From contig NZ_JANZKJ010000002.1 of the NCBI RefSeq assembly GCF_025642975.1, positions 248,001 through 312,000 of the forward strand: a stretch of 64,000 nt of DNA. The letters run 5' to 3'. This document shows positions 21,713-32,515 of this stretch, piece by piece. A program made the position numbers and the translations under genes. Under the pieces are notes generated by a model that was given only the letters and a program-made list of their open reading frames with translations, searched no databases and was not told the origin of the DNA. This DNA is from Pseudomonas sp. RIT-PI-S. GTDB lineage: Bacteria; Pseudomonadota; Gammaproteobacteria; Pseudomonadales; Pseudomonadaceae. The first letter of the stretch is position 1; each line of letters opens with the position of its first letter.

Positions 21713-23830
21713 TCAAGCGAAATCCGATTGGTATCGGGAAGGGAAATGGCTGGCATCCGTGGCCGTCAGCGGGTGCGCGATCATGAAGCCTTGAACATAT
21801 TCACAGCCGTTATCGACCAACCAACGGTATTGCTCGGCAGTCTCCACCCCTTCGGCAACAACCGTGATAGAGAACTGGCGGCACAGGTCGATGATCGCCC
21901 GCGCAATCCCAGCGTCGCGCTCCGACTGGGGCAACCTGGCAATCAGCTGGCGGTCGAGCTTGATCGTGTCGATAGGTAGTTCGCGCAATATGGTCAGAGA
22001 GCAGTGCTCCCAGCCAAAGTCGTCCAACGCCACGCGCACACCCAGGCCTCTGAGCAACAGCAGCTGACGGCGGGTTTCGTCCAGGTTGTGCAGCAAGGAG
22101 GGCTCCACGACTTCGATTTCAAGCTGATGAGGCATCAGGCCGTTGGCGGAAATCGCATACTGCAACTCGGCCACAAGGTTAGGCATGCTGAACTGAGCGT
22201 TACTCAGGCTCACGCCCAACACCAAGTCGTCGTCAAACCGCTCACGCCACTCCCGCCGCTGGGACGCGCCCTCTTGGTAGATCCAGGAGGTCAACCGGCT
22301 GATCAACCGTGCCTCCTCGAGCAAGGGGATAAACAGGCCAGGGGGCACATCGCCAACACTGGGGTGCTGCCAACGCAGCAGCGCCTCGAAGCCCCGCAGG
22401 CGGCCATCGGCGAGGCGGATCTGCGGCTGGTACACCAGCGAAAATTCCTTGTGCTCGATGGCCGCTGAAACGCTTTCTTCGAGCAACAGCCGTGAACGGG
22501 CGCGGACGTTGAGGTCCTGGTCGTAGTAGCGGTACTGCTGCTTGCCGGCCTGCTTAGCGGCATACATGGCGATGTCCGCTGCGCGCAGCAGGTGCTCGAG
22601 GTTGACCCCGCATTCCGGATAGGTGGCAATGCCGATACTTACCCCCAGGGTGACTTCCAGACCGTCGATCTGGCTGCAGCTGCGCATGCGCTCGAGGATT
22701 TTCTCTGCGACCTTGGCGGCCTGCTCGGGGTAGTCCAGGGTGTCGAGCAGCGCCGTGAATTCGTCGCCGCCAATACGCCCGATGATGTCGTACGGGCGTA
22801 GCAAGTCTTTCAACTGCGTGGCGACCCAGCGCAGCACTCGGTCGCCGGCATCGTGACCATGGGTGTCATTGATCCGCTTGAAGCCATCCATGTCCAGGTA
22901 CAACAGGGCCTGGCTCTTCTCCGGGCGTTCGTTGCGCACCAAGGCACTTTCGACGGTCTGGTAGAAGCCGCGGCGGTTGAGCAGCCCGGTGAGCGGATCG
23001 GTGACCGCCTGGAACTCCAGCTGTTGGTGAAGGTTGCGCACCACGGACATGTCTTGGACCGTGAGCACCATGGCTTTTTCCGAAGCCAGCGGCGCGCACG
23101 ACAGCGAGACCGGCAGGGACTGGCCGGCATAGGTGCGCAGGATGGCGTCGTGCACCCTGTGGATATCCCGCAGCGTGTAAGCGCGGAAGAACTCCGATTC
23201 ATGCCAGCTGGCAACGCTGGGCTTTTCAATGAAATCCAGTAACCGGGCGCTTTGCAGCTCATCGATAGTCGCGCCCAATAGACGGGAAATGGCCGGGTTG
23301 GCGAAGCGGATGTTGCCCACCTCATCAATGACCAGGATGCCTTCGGCAGCGTTCTCCAGCACGGAGGCATTGAATGCCCTGGCCGTCTCCAGGTCGCGCG
23401 TCAGCCGCTGTAATTCGCGGCGGCTGCGCTGCTGCTCGAGGATGGCCTGAACCTTGGGCTTGAGGATCTCCGGGTCGATCGGCTTGAACAGGTAGTCCAC
23501 CGCCCCATTGGCGTATCCCTTGAGGACCGCGGCATCCGATTGTTCATTGGCAGTGAGGAAGATGATCGGGGTGAGGCGAGTACGCTGGCTTCCCTTCATC
23601 AGCCGGGCCACCTCGAAGCCGTCCATGCCAGGCATCTGCACGTCCAGCAGCACCAGATCGACCTCATGCTGCAATAGCAGGCCCAGCGCTTCCACGCCCG
23701 ACGGTGCCGTCATCACCTGCCAGTCCTGGCGCTCCAGCAGCGCCCGCATGCTCAGGAGATTCTCCGGATAGTCGTCCACCACCAGGATGGTCGAGCGGTC
23801 TTCGGTCGGTTTGGTGTGCGCGCGATCCAT
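21713..23830 (-). CDS. Response regulator with PAS, GGDEF and EAL domains
   Basis: A 705-residue cytoplasmic signalling protein. Receiver domain about 12-130 with phospho-acceptor Asp63 (LLDVQMPGMDG), PAS about 155-270, GGDEF about 285-440, EAL about 455-695. The cyclase site is intact (GGDEF 354-358) and has the inhibitory RxxD site (RPYD) five residues before it. The EAL half keeps EAL (482-484), DDFG, IKLD and AEGVET, but the metal-binding Asn of the NLS motif is Ser541, and loop 6 reads DDFGWEH rather than DDFGTGY. I infer phosphorylation-controlled cyclase activity with a weak or dead phosphodiesterase. Start at 23830 is preceded by GAGAAG; 23842 is an alternative. No partner kinase is adjacent. 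Confidence 0.9.
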   Translation of the reverse strand: MDRAHTKPTEDRSTILVVDDYPENLLSMRALLERQDWQVMTAPSGVEALGLLLQHEVDLVLLDVQMPGMDGFEVARLMKGSQRTRLTPIIFLTANEQSDAAVLKGYANGAVDYLFKPIDPEILKPKVQAILEQQRSRRELQRLTRDLETARAFNASVLENAAEGILVIDEVGNIRFANPAISRLLGATIDELQSARLLDFIEKPSVASWHESEFFRAYTLRDIHRVHDAILRTYAGQSLPVSLSCAPLASEKAMVLTVQDMSVVRNLHQQLEFQAVTDPLTGLLNRRGFYQTVESALVRNERPEKSQALLYLDMDGFKRINDTHGHDAGDRVLRWVATQLKDLLRPYDIIGRIGGDEFTALLDTLDYPEQAAKVAEKILERMRSCSQIDGLEVTLGVSIGIATYPECGVNLEHLLRAADIAMYAAKQAGKQQYRYYDQDLNVRARSRLLLEESVSAAIEHKEFSLVYQPQIRLADGRLRGFEALLRWQHPSVGDVPPGLFIPLLEEARLISRLTSWIYQEGASQRREWRERFDDDLVLGVSLSNAQFSMPNLVAELQYAISANGLMPHQLEIEVVEPSLLHNLDETRRQLLLLRGLGVRVALDDFGWEHCSLTILRELPIDTIKLDRQLIARLPQSERDAGIARAIIDLCRQFSITVVAEGVETAEQYRWLVDNGCEYVQGFMIAHPLTATDASHFPSRYQSDFA

Positions 23831-23936
23831 GCTACTTCTCATCTACAGGGTGGCCACAAGCCAGCGTTCGCTGGGCATGGGTAGAAGACACTCTAGCCGC
23901 GCTTTTGTCGCATAACGCAACGGTAAAACTCACAAA

Positions 23937-23964
23937 TTGTGACGTAGCTGACGAACGGTATTTT
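23937..23964 (+). promoter_or_regulatory. Candidate promoter of the leader/sRNA before the alginate lyase
   Basis: TTGTGA (23937-23942) and TATTTT (23959-23964) are separated by 16 bases. A transcript starting about 23970 would run through several hairpins into the terminator at 24087-24108. Judged by eye only. Confidence 0.35.
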
Positions 23965-23970
23965 GCTGAA

Positions 23971-24108
23971 ACGCCCCAAATCAAGGGGTTATGCAAGGCC
24001 GACAAACGGCTGGCGCCAAAGGGATGGCGGGAAGCTTTGGAGCGTGTATCGTTCTTTTCATACAAAGGGAGGCCACCTTTTATATGCCCGGATTGTTCCG
24101 GGTTTTTT
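23971..24108 (+). ncRNA. Candidate small RNA or attenuated leader upstream of the PL7 gene
   Basis: This intergenic stretch contains a chain of short stem-loops: CCCC/GGGG around AAATCAA, GCCG/CGGC around ACAAA, CCAAAG/CTTTGG around a GGA-rich loop, AAAGG/CCTTT around GAGGCCA, and finally the rho-independent hairpin. Several GGA motifs sit in loops, as in RNAs bound by RsmA/CsrA. The terminator lies 58 bases before the lyase start, so it is either the end of an sRNA or an attenuator in the lyase leader. I do not recognise it as a known RNA family. Confidence 0.4.
24087..24108 (+). terminator. Rho-independent terminator 58 bases before the alginate lyase start
   Basis: CCCGGA (24087-24092) pairs with TCCGGG (24097-24102) around TTGT, followed by six T residues. 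No protein gene on the plus strand ends before it, so it must serve a non-coding transcript or attenuate the downstream gene. Confidence 0.75.
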
Positions 24109-24165
24109 GATCACTTCATTCGGCCATTAACTTTTCTTCAGCTTTAGTAGTGTAGGTGAATTATC

Positions 24166-24840
24166 ATGATCGACCTCTCCACCTGGAACCTCAGCATCCC
24201 TGTCGGCACTCCCGCTACCACTATCGATACCCCGGTTTTGGTAAAGGGCTACAAGGACCAGTACTTCCATGCGGACACCAATACCCTTTTCTTCTGGGCA
24301 CCGGTTACCGGCTCGGTTACCAAGAGCGCCAAGTATCCGCGTAGCGAACTGCGTGAAACCAACTCTGATGGTTCGGTGCATAACTGGAAGTACCCCGCTG
24401 CCGATAACTATCTGCGCGCTACCCTCACGGTCAACCAAGTGCCGTCCAGCGGCAAAGTGGTGATCGGCCAGATCCACCAGAACGGCAGCAACGAGCCGCT
24501 GATCAAGCTGGAATACCAGTACAAAACCAGCAGCAAAACCGGCAACATCGTGGCAAAACTGCGCTCGTCGCCATCGCAGGACGAGCCGACCGTTATCCAG
24601 ATCGGTACTGGTGTAAAACTGAATACCAATTTCGATTACACCATCCACCTGGACCCGAACGGAACGCTTTCGGTAAACGCAGCGAACTACCAGTGGACTA
24701 CCAAGCTTAACAGTGCGTGGAAAACCAAAGACCTGTACTTCAAGGCAGGCGTATATGTACAAGACAACACGGGTTACGCTACGGAAGGTGGCCAAGTAAC
24801 ATTCAGCAAGCTGGCCATCAGCCATGTTAAGCCGTCTTGA
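24166..24840 (+). CDS. Polysaccharide lyase family 7 protein (alginate lyase)
   Basis: A 224-residue beta-jelly-roll lyase predicted to cleave alginate by beta-elimination. The three PL7 signatures are present: RSELRE (in YPRSELRET), QIH (in VIGQIHQ) and YFKAGVYVQ. The protein starts directly with MIDLSTWNLSIPVG, so it has no signal peptide, as in the P. aeruginosa PA1167-type enzymes. It may act inside the cell or leave by a non-Sec route. Codon use looks less GC-biased by eye than in its neighbours, which may hint at transfer. A possible attenuator precedes it and a strong bidirectional terminator follows it. Confidence 0.9.
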   Translation: MIDLSTWNLSIPVGTPATTIDTPVLVKGYKDQYFHADTNTLFFWAPVTGSVTKSAKYPRSELRETNSDGSVHNWKYPAADNYLRATLTVNQVPSSGKVVIGQIHQNGSNEPLIKLEYQYKTSSKTGNIVAKLRSSPSQDEPTVIQIGTGVKLNTNFDYTIHLDPNGTLSVNAANYQWTTKLNSAWKTKDLYFKAGVYVQDNTGYATEGGQVTFSKLAISHVKPS

Positions 24841-24874
24841 TGTAACTATTATGTCGCTGTCTTAAGCGCAAAAT

Positions 24875-24928
24875 AAAAAGCGGCTGGTGCCGCTCCGTTA
24901 AACGGAGCAGGCACCAACCGCTTTTTTT
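24875..24928. terminator. Strong bidirectional terminator between the PL7 gene and fba
   Basis: A long hairpin: AAAAAGCGG and CCGCTTTTT outside, then TGGTGCC/GGCACCA and GCTCCGTT/AACGGAGC inside. A/T runs on both flanks let it end transcription of the convergent lyase and aldolase genes from both sides. Confidence 0.92.
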
Positions 24929-24940
24929 ATGCCTGGCTGC

Positions 24941-26005
24941 TTAGTTTACTTTTGCTGCCAGCTCGCCCTTGGCATAACGCTGGAACATGACTTCCAGGGA
25001 CAGCGGTTTGATCTTCGAAGCCATACCGGCGGTACCGAATGCCTGATAGCGGTCGATGCACACGTCGCGCATGGCAGTGACGGTGTGCGCCAGATATTTA
25101 CGCGGATCGAACTCACTAGGGTTCTGAGCCATGAACCGACGGATAGCACCGGTGGACGCCAGGCGCAGGTCGGTATCGATATTCACCTTGCGCACGCCGT
25201 ACTTGATGCCTTCAACGATCTCTTCAACAGGCACGCCGTAGGTTTCTTTGATGTCGCCACCAAACTCATTGATGATCGCCAGCCAATCTTGCGGCACAGA
25301 GGAAGACCCGTGCATTACCAAATGGGTATTGGGGATGCGCTTGTGGATTTCCTTGATGCGGTCGATCGCCAGGATGTCGCCGGTTGGCGGCTTGGTGAAC
25401 TTGTACGCGCCGTGGCTGGTACCGATGGCGATAGCCAGGGCATCGACCTGGGTTTGCTTGACGAAGTCTGCGGCTTCTTCCGGGTCGGTCAGCATTTGGC
25501 TGTGGTCCAGAATGCCTTCAGCGCCCACGCCATCTTCCTCGCCGGCCTGGCCGGTTTCCAAGGACCCCAGGCAACCCAACTCACCTTCCACGGACACGCC
25601 GCAGGCGTGAGCGAAGGCTACGGTTTGCTTGGTCACGCGCACGTTGTATTCGTAGTCTGACGGGGTTTTGCCGTCTTCCTTGAGCGAGCCATCCATCATC
25701 ACCGAGCTGAAGCCCAACTGGATGGAGCGCTGGCAAACATCGGGGCTGGTGCCGTGGTCTTGGTGCATGACCACCGGAATATGCGGAAACTCCTCGACCG
25801 CGGCGAGAATCAGGTGCCGAAGGAACGGGGCGCCGGCGTACTTGCGAGCGCCAGCGGACGCCTGCACGATCACCGGCGAGTCGGTCTTGTCGGCCGCTTC
25901 CATGATCGCGCGCATCTGCTCAAGGTTGTTCACGTTGAACGCTGGCACGCCATAGCCGAATTCGGCGGCGTGGTCCAGCAACTGGCGCATGCTAATCAGT
26001 GCCAT
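24941..26005 (-). CDS. fba: Class II fructose-1,6-bisphosphate aldolase
   Basis: Zn-dependent aldolase interconverting fructose-1,6-bisphosphate with two triose phosphates. In Pseudomonas it works mainly in the gluconeogenic direction because phosphofructokinase is absent. The start at 26005 ([19 protein letters not shown]) follows GGAGAGAGAC and gives 354 residues; upstream codons in the frame are leader. Metal-ligand motifs include [10 protein letters not shown], and NIDTDLR lies near the phosphate site. It is the last gene of the tktA-epd-pgk block, although three small lipoprotein genes intervene and it may have its own promoter. Confidence 0.96.
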   Translation of the reverse strand: MALISMRQLLDHAAEFGYGVPAFNVNNLEQMRAIMEAADKTDSPVIVQASAGARKYAGAPFLRHLILAAVEEFPHIPVVMHQDHGTSPDVCQRSIQLGFSSVMMDGSLKEDGKTPSDYEYNVRVTKQTVAFAHACGVSVEGELGCLGSLETGQAGEEDGVGAEGILDHSQMLTDPEEAADFVKQTQVDALAIAIGTSHGAYKFTKPPTGDILAIDRIKEIHKRIPNTHLVMHGSSSVPQDWLAIINEFGGDIKETYGVPVEEIVEGIKYGVRKVNIDTDLRLASTGAIRRFMAQNPSEFDPRKYLAHTVTAMRDVCIDRYQAFGTAGMASKIKPLSLEVMFQRYAKGELAAKVN

Positions 26006-26108
26006 GGTTTGTCTCTCTCCCGGTCCAGGGTCGTTAAAGTTGCAAGCGCGGCCACCCAAGCGACCGCCCTACAGGCTATTTACGGGCCATCACGAGGCCC
26101 GCGTATGT

Positions 26109-26438
26109 TCACGGGGCCTTGCAACCCCGGCCAATCAAATCATTGGTAGCGACCCAGTACACCAGCCCGCTCTCGCCCCGAAGGTCGACGGCCAATACCC
26201 CGTCGCTATACAGCTGCCCCTCGGTGCCTGGCTCGGCGTGCAGGCGGTAAAGCCGGTCGCTGCTGCCAAGTTTCACCTCAATCACCGAGCGGTCTGCCTC
26301 GGCATATCGCCAGTCGAGCTCGGCCCGGCTATCACACTGCCAGTGCGCCCAGGGGCCCACTGGCGCCGGCGATAGCATCGAACACCCCGCCACTGCCAGC
26401 AGAGCTGTCAGGGCGCCCAAGGCCGCAAGGCTCCTCAT
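26109..26438 (-). CDS. MliC-like lipoprotein, possible lysozyme inhibitor
   Basis: A 109-residue lipoprotein with a clear lipobox (LLAVAGC, Cys19). The mature part resembles the MliC/PliC family: a WQC near the start, YSDG, the SGLVYW strand and a terminal RGC that would pair with the first cysteine. Such proteins block host c-type lysozyme in the periplasm. The key family loop is only partly matched, so the inhibitor role is an inference. AAGGGTAGGCG precedes the ATG. It lies in the leftward block between two other lipoproteins and fba. Confidence 0.7.
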   Translation of the reverse strand: MRSLAALGALTALLAVAGCSMLSPAPVGPWAHWQCDSRAELDWRYAEADRSVIEVKLGSSDRLYRLHAEPGTEGQLYSDGVLAVDLRGESGLVYWVATNDLIGRGCKAP

Positions 26439-26486
26439 CGCCTACCCTTATCAAAATGCCTGCTTTGCCGTGGCGAAGCAGCCAGG

Positions 26487-26690
26487 TTAATGCGACTGGC
26501 AATCCTGAAGGTTGTTATTACCGCCAGTCGGGTCGCCCGTCGCGTTGGTTTGCACGCGCTGGTCGTTCTGGTTGCTGGGTAAATCAACAGGGGCTGGGCT
26601 GAATACTTCACACGCACTGTGCTCGCCACCGAACATCGAGCACCCTGAAAGCGCAAGCATGAAACAGGCCGAAGCTACAATCGACTTCAT
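26487..26690 (-). CDS. Small lipoprotein of unknown function
   Basis: A 67-residue product with a signal peptide ending in LALSGC, a standard lipobox. The mature peptide of about 50 residues is Asn/Gln-rich and has two further cysteines (SACEVF and DCQSH) that could form a disulfide. A strong AAGGAG site precedes the ATG by a few bases, supporting real translation. I do not recognise a family. It is one of three small lipoproteins between pgk and fba. Confidence 0.75.
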   Translation of the reverse strand: MKSIVASACFMLALSGCSMFGGEHSACEVFSPAPVDLPSNQNDQRVQTNATGDPTGGNNNLQDCQSH

Positions 26691-26754
26691 GGAGGACTCC
26701 TTTCACAAACCGGGAATGACCTTCAGAAGACCGCCTCGCTGCGTGTTCGTTGCC

Positions 26755-26994
26755 TCAGGGGCAGGGCTTGTGACCCTCCTCGCCATTTTCCGTGTCGTAG
26801 TTATCCAACGCTTCCTGCCCCTGGCGCTTGTTGATCACCGCGGCTGTCTGGGCCTGCCAATCCGCCTCGGCGCATCCGCCCTCGGCGGTACCGGCAGGCG
26901 GCGCCGCTTGCACAGCAGGCTGGCTGGCCGCGTTGTCGTGGCTACAGCCCGCCAGCGCATACGCCACTGCCAGCACCACAAAAGCGCGATACAT
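26755..26994 (-). CDS. Small lipoprotein of unknown function downstream of pgk
   Basis: A 79-residue product with signal peptide and lipobox (AYALAGC). After a low-complexity Ala/Pro/Gln linker comes a short acidic region with two cysteines (GGCAEADW and HKPCP). It starts six bases after the pgk stop, so it is probably translated from the pgk transcript. No family recognised; P. aeruginosa has short hypothetical genes at the same place between pgk and fda. Confidence 0.75.
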   Translation of the reverse strand: MYRAFVVLAVAYALAGCSHDNAASQPAVQAAPPAGTAEGGCAEADWQAQTAAVINKRQGQEALDNYDTENGEEGHKPCP

Positions 26995-27000
26995 GCCTGG

Positions 27001-28164
27001 TCAGCCCTTCGCGCGCTGTTCGAGCACTTCAACCGCAGGCAATACCTTGCCTTCCACGAACTCCAGGAAAGCGCCACCGCCGGTGGAGATGTAGGAAATC
27101 TGCTCGGCTACGCCGTACTTATCGATGGCGGCCAGGGTGTCGCCCCCACCCGCGATGGAGAATGCAGCGCTTTGGGCGATCCCTTCAGCCAGCACCTTGG
27201 TGCCATTACCGAACTGGTCGAACTCGAACACGCCAACCGGGCCATTCCACAGGATAGTACCGGCCTTCTTCAGCAGCTGCGCGAACTGTTCGGCGGTCTT
27301 CGGGCCAATGTCCAGGATCATGTCGTCATCGGCCACTTCGTCGAGCGTCTTGACGGTCGCAGTGGCGGTCTCGGCGAACTCCTTGGCCACAACTACGTCC
27401 ACCGGCAACGGCACGCTCACCTTGGCGGCGATGGCCTTGGCGGTTTCGAGCAGGTCCGGCTCGTACAGGGACTTACCCACCTTATGGCCCGCAGCCGCCA
27501 GGAAGGTGTTGGCGATGCCGCCACCCACGATCAACTGATTGCACACCTGGCTGAGGCTGTTGAGCACGTCCAGCTTGGTGGAAACCTTGGAGCCGGCCAC
27601 GATGGCAACCATAGGCTGGGCCGGTGTTTTCAAAGCCTTGCCCAAGGCGTCGAGCTCAGCGGCCAGCAATGGGCCAGCCGCCGCAACCTTGGCGAACTTG
27701 GCCACGCCGTGGGTCGATCCCTCGGCACGGTGAGCGGTGCCGAACGCGTCCATCACGAAAACGTCGCACAGCGCAGCGTACTTCTGCGCCAGCTCGTCAG
27801 CGTTTTTCTTTTCGCCTTTGTTGAAGCGCACGTTTTCGAACAGCACCACGTTGCCCGGCTCTACGGTGTATCCATCCAGGTAATCGGTGACCAGAGGAAC
27901 CTCGCGGCCAAGGGCCTTGCTGAGGTAGTCCGCTACCGGCTTGAGGCTGTTCTCCGCGGAAACCTCGCCTTCGGTCGGCCGCCCCAAGTGCGAGCAAACC
28001 ATCACCGCCGCGCCCTTCTCCAAAGCCAGGCGAATGGTCGGCAGCGAAGCGACGATACGCGCGTCGCTGGTGACAGCGCCGTCCTTGACCGGAACGTTCA
28101 GGTCTTCGCGGATCAGCACGCGCTTGCCTTGCAGGTCCAGGTCGCTCATTTTCAACACGGTCAT
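27001..28164 (-). CDS. pgk: Phosphoglycerate kinase
   Basis: Transfers phosphate between 1,3-bisphosphoglycerate and ADP in central carbon metabolism. The 387-residue product shows the N-terminal [15 protein letters not shown] signature, [10 protein letters not shown], the hinge and ATP-binding glycines ([10 protein letters not shown]), and [13 protein letters not shown] near the C-terminus. AAGGAC lies upstream of the ATG at 28164; an internal ATG five codons later is possible but less likely. It follows epd by 10 bases in the same direction. Confidence 0.97.
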   Translation of the reverse strand: MTVLKMSDLDLQGKRVLIREDLNVPVKDGAVTSDARIVASLPTIRLALEKGAAVMVCSHLGRPTEGEVSAENSLKPVADYLSKALGREVPLVTDYLDGYTVEPGNVVLFENVRFNKGEKKNADELAQKYAALCDVFVMDAFGTAHRAEGSTHGVAKFAKVAAAGPLLAAELDALGKALKTPAQPMVAIVAGSKVSTKLDVLNSLSQVCNQLIVGGGIANTFLAAAGHKVGKSLYEPDLLETAKAIAAKVSVPLPVDVVVAKEFAETATATVKTLDEVADDDMILDIGPKTAEQFAQLLKKAGTILWNGPVGVFEFDQFGNGTKVLAEGIAQSAAFSIAGGGDTLAAIDKYGVAEQISYISTGGGAFLEFVEGKVLPAVEVLEQRAKG

Positions 28165-28174
28165 GTGTCAGTCC

Positions 28175-29233
28175 TTAGGCGTGTTCGTTTGTTGTGGTGG
28201 CGATGCCGAGGAAGTGGCCTGCGACATCAAGCATTCGGTTGGCAAAGCCCCATTCGTTGTCGAACCAGGCCAGCAAGTTGACCAGCCGTGGGCCAGACAC
28301 CCGGGTTTGGCTGGCGTCGACGATGGCCGAATGCGGGTCATGGTTGAAGTCACAACTGGCGTGCGGCAGCTCGGTGTAAGCCAGCAATCCTTGCAAGGGC
28401 CCGCCCGCGGCGGCTTCGCGGAGCACGCGGTTGACTTCCCGCGCATCGGTATCGCGAGCGGTTTGCAGGGTGATGTCCAGGCAAGACACATTGACGGTGG
28501 GCACGCGCACTGCTTTGGCCTGAATTCGACCCGCAAGTTCCGGAAGCAGCCGCTCTATTCCCCTCGCCAGCCCGGTAGACACCGGAATCACCGACTGGAA
28601 GGCCGATCGAGTGCGGCGCAGGTCTTCGTGATGGTAGGCATCGATCACCGGCTGGTCATTCATGGCCGAGTGGATAGTAGTGATCGAGGCATACTCGATG
28701 CCGAAGGCAGCGTCGAGCAGGCGCAACAGCGGCACCGCGCAGTTGGTGGTGCAAGAGGCATTGGACAGCAGCCGTTCGGTGCCGTCGAGATGATGCTGGT
28801 TGATGCCGTAGACCACGGTGGCATCCACGTCCGCCTCGCCAGCCATGGGCTGGGAGAACAACACCCGCGGAGCGCCGGCGGCCAGGAACCGCTCGCCGTC
28901 GGCACGGGTGTGCCAGGCGCCCGAGCACTCCATGACCAGATCAAGTTCCAGGCTTGCCCAGTCCACGCCCTCCGGCGTCGCGCTACGCAACACTTGCAAG
29001 CGGTCCCCGTTGATGCACAGCTCGCCGCCTGCGATTTGCACGTCACCCGGAAAGCGGCCGTGGGTGGAATCGAAGCGGGTCAGGTATTCCAGGCTTGGAA
29101 GGTCAGCCAGGTCGTTGAGCGCGACCACTTCGATGCCGCCGCGATCACGACGCTCGTACAGCGCCCGTAGCACGCAACGGCCAATGCGGCCATAGCCATT
29201 GAGAGCGACCCGGTAAGGGCGGGATAAAGACAT
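28175..29233 (-). CDS. epd: D-erythrose-4-phosphate dehydrogenase
   Basis: GAPDH-like NAD enzyme oxidising erythrose-4-phosphate to erythronate-4-phosphate, the first step of the pyridoxal phosphate pathway in Gammaproteobacteria. I start at the ATG at 29233 (MSLSRPYRVALNGYGRIGR), with AAGGTG upstream; a GTG four codons earlier sits too close to that site. The catalytic cysteine is in NASCTTNC and the NAD fold in NGYGRIGR. Location between tktA, which handles erythrose-4-phosphate, and pgk supports Epd over a plain GAPDH, though sequence alone leaves some overlap. Confidence 0.9.
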   Translation of the reverse strand: MSLSRPYRVALNGYGRIGRCVLRALYERRDRGGIEVVALNDLADLPSLEYLTRFDSTHGRFPGDVQIAGGELCINGDRLQVLRSATPEGVDWASLELDLVMECSGAWHTRADGERFLAAGAPRVLFSQPMAGEADVDATVVYGINQHHLDGTERLLSNASCTTNCAVPLLRLLDAAFGIEYASITTIHSAMNDQPVIDAYHHEDLRRTRSAFQSVIPVSTGLARGIERLLPELAGRIQAKAVRVPTVNVSCLDITLQTARDTDAREVNRVLREAAAGGPLQGLLAYTELPHASCDFNHDPHSAIVDASQTRVSGPRLVNLLAWFDNEWGFANRMLDVAGHFLGIATTTNEHA

Positions 29234-29316
29234 GGCGTGGTTCACACCTTATAGGGGCCGGCACTGCCGCGGTGCCGCCCCTGATTCCCGGGCCAGACCG
29301 CGGCAGCGCGGCGGCG

Positions 29317-31314
<1,998 letters not shown>

Positions 31315-31435
31315 CGCTGATCTCCACTTGAAAGGATGAAACTGCAAAAGCGGCATTTTCGCTGATGGCCGGGTGTGCTCGCAATCGAAGTTAGCCGGCA
31401 GCACACATATTTCGCCCTTAAACGGTTCACTGGGC

Positions 31436-31457
31436 AATATCAAAACTTTTTGATATT
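31436..31457. promoter_or_regulatory. Perfect 10-bp palindrome, candidate operator of the ArsR-methyltransferase regulator
   Basis: AATATCAAAA (31436-31445) and TTTTGATATT (31448-31457) form a perfect inverted repeat with a 2-base spacer. It lies 42 bases before the ArsR-type regulator and about 120 before tktA. Size, AT-richness and symmetry fit an ArsR-family site. I saw no second copy elsewhere in the window. Confidence 0.65.
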
Positions 31458-31499
31458 AGCCTTGCGAGGTGCTCAGGGCCGCACTAGACTCCCGCCACT

Positions 31500-32495
31500 A
31501 TGAGCCTGCGCGTACCTTCGATCCGCCACGAACCCGCCGACGATCTGGCCAGCCTGTGCAAGGCCGGCGGCGATCCGCTGCGCTTGAACGTGCTGCGGGC
31601 CTTGGCCTGCGATTCGTTTGGCGTACTGGAACTCGCGCAGATTTTCGATATCGGCCAATCGGGGATGAGCCATCACCTGAAGGTCTTGGCCCAGGCTGGG
31701 CTCGTGGCTACGCGTCGTGAAGGCAATGCCATTTTCTACCGCCGCGCGCTTCCCGCCGATCACCGCCTTGGCGGGCGCCTGCACGGTGCGCTGCTCGAAG
31801 AAGCGGACACCCTCGAGCTGCCGGCAGATGCCCAGCGGCGGCTGGCCGAGGTAGAGCGCCAACGCGCCGCCGCCAGCCAGGTGTTTTTCTCGCGGGTGGC
31901 GGATCGGTTTCGCGCGCAGCAAGACCTGATCGCCGGCCTGCCTCAGTACCGCGACAGCTTGCTGGCGCTGCTTGACACGCTGACCCTCGGCCCTGCCGCG
32001 ACCGCACTGGAAGTCGGCCCGGGTGACGGCGGTTTTCTGCCCGAGCTGGCGCGCCGCTTCAGCCGGGTGACGGCTGTGGACAATAGCGCCGAGATGCTCG
32101 ACCTGGCGCGCCAGCTGTGCCAGCGCGAAGCGCTGGGTAACGTTGAATTGAAGCTGGACGACGCTCTGGGTGAACTGGCCCTCGGCGCCGATTGCGTGGT
32201 GGTGAACATGGTGCTGCATCACTTCAGCGACCCCGCCTACGCCATGAAACAGCTCGCTGCCCGGGTCAACCCCGGAGGCAGCCTGCTGGTGACAGAGTTG
32301 TGCAGCCATGACCAGGATTGGGCCAGGACGGCCTGCGGAGATCTCTGGCTGGGCTTCGAGCAGGAAGAACTGGCCCGCTGGGCCACCGCTGCGGGGCTTC
32401 GCCCCGGGGATGGGCTCTATGTGGGCCTGCGTAACGGTTTCCAGATACAGGTTCGCCACTTCCGGCGGCCGGCTGGCGACACTCACCATCGGTAA
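31500..32495 (+). CDS. ArsR-family regulator fused to a SAM-dependent methyltransferase (SahR-like)
   Basis: A 331-residue two-domain protein. Residues about 15-95 form a winged helix of the ArsR type ([38 protein letters not shown]) without an obvious metal-binding Cys cluster. Residues about 140-320 form a class I methyltransferase fold with the SAM loop [14 protein letters not shown] and [11 protein letters not shown]. The gene ends 20 bases before metK and is probably co-transcribed with it. ArsR-methyltransferase fusions beside methionine-cycle genes are known as SahR, an SAH-responsive repressor; I infer a similar role. The P. aeruginosa gene between tktA and metK (PA0547) is the likely counterpart. 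Confidence 0.85.
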   Translation: MSLRVPSIRHEPADDLASLCKAGGDPLRLNVLRALACDSFGVLELAQIFDIGQSGMSHHLKVLAQAGLVATRREGNAIFYRRALPADHRLGGRLHGALLEEADTLELPADAQRRLAEVERQRAAASQVFFSRVADRFRAQQDLIAGLPQYRDSLLALLDTLTLGPAATALEVGPGDGGFLPELARRFSRVTAVDNSAEMLDLARQLCQREALGNVELKLDDALGELALGADCVVVNMVLHHFSDPAYAMKQLAARVNPGGSLLVTELCSHDQDWARTACGDLWLGFEQEELARWATAAGLRPGDGLYVGLRNGFQIQVRHFRRPAGDTHHR

Positions 32496-32515
32496 TTTTT
32501 CAGGAAGCCGTCGAG

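Noticed and set aside
23704..24147. Plus-strand open frame of 147 codons spanning the intergenic region before the PL7 gene
   Set aside because: Half of it is antisense to the response regulator; no ribosome site and no protein-like features. The region is better explained as non-coding.
26512..28281. Long plus-strand open frame of 589 codons
   Set aside because: It is antisense to pgk and the lipoprotein genes, shows no family motifs, and is explained by GC-rich codon bias.
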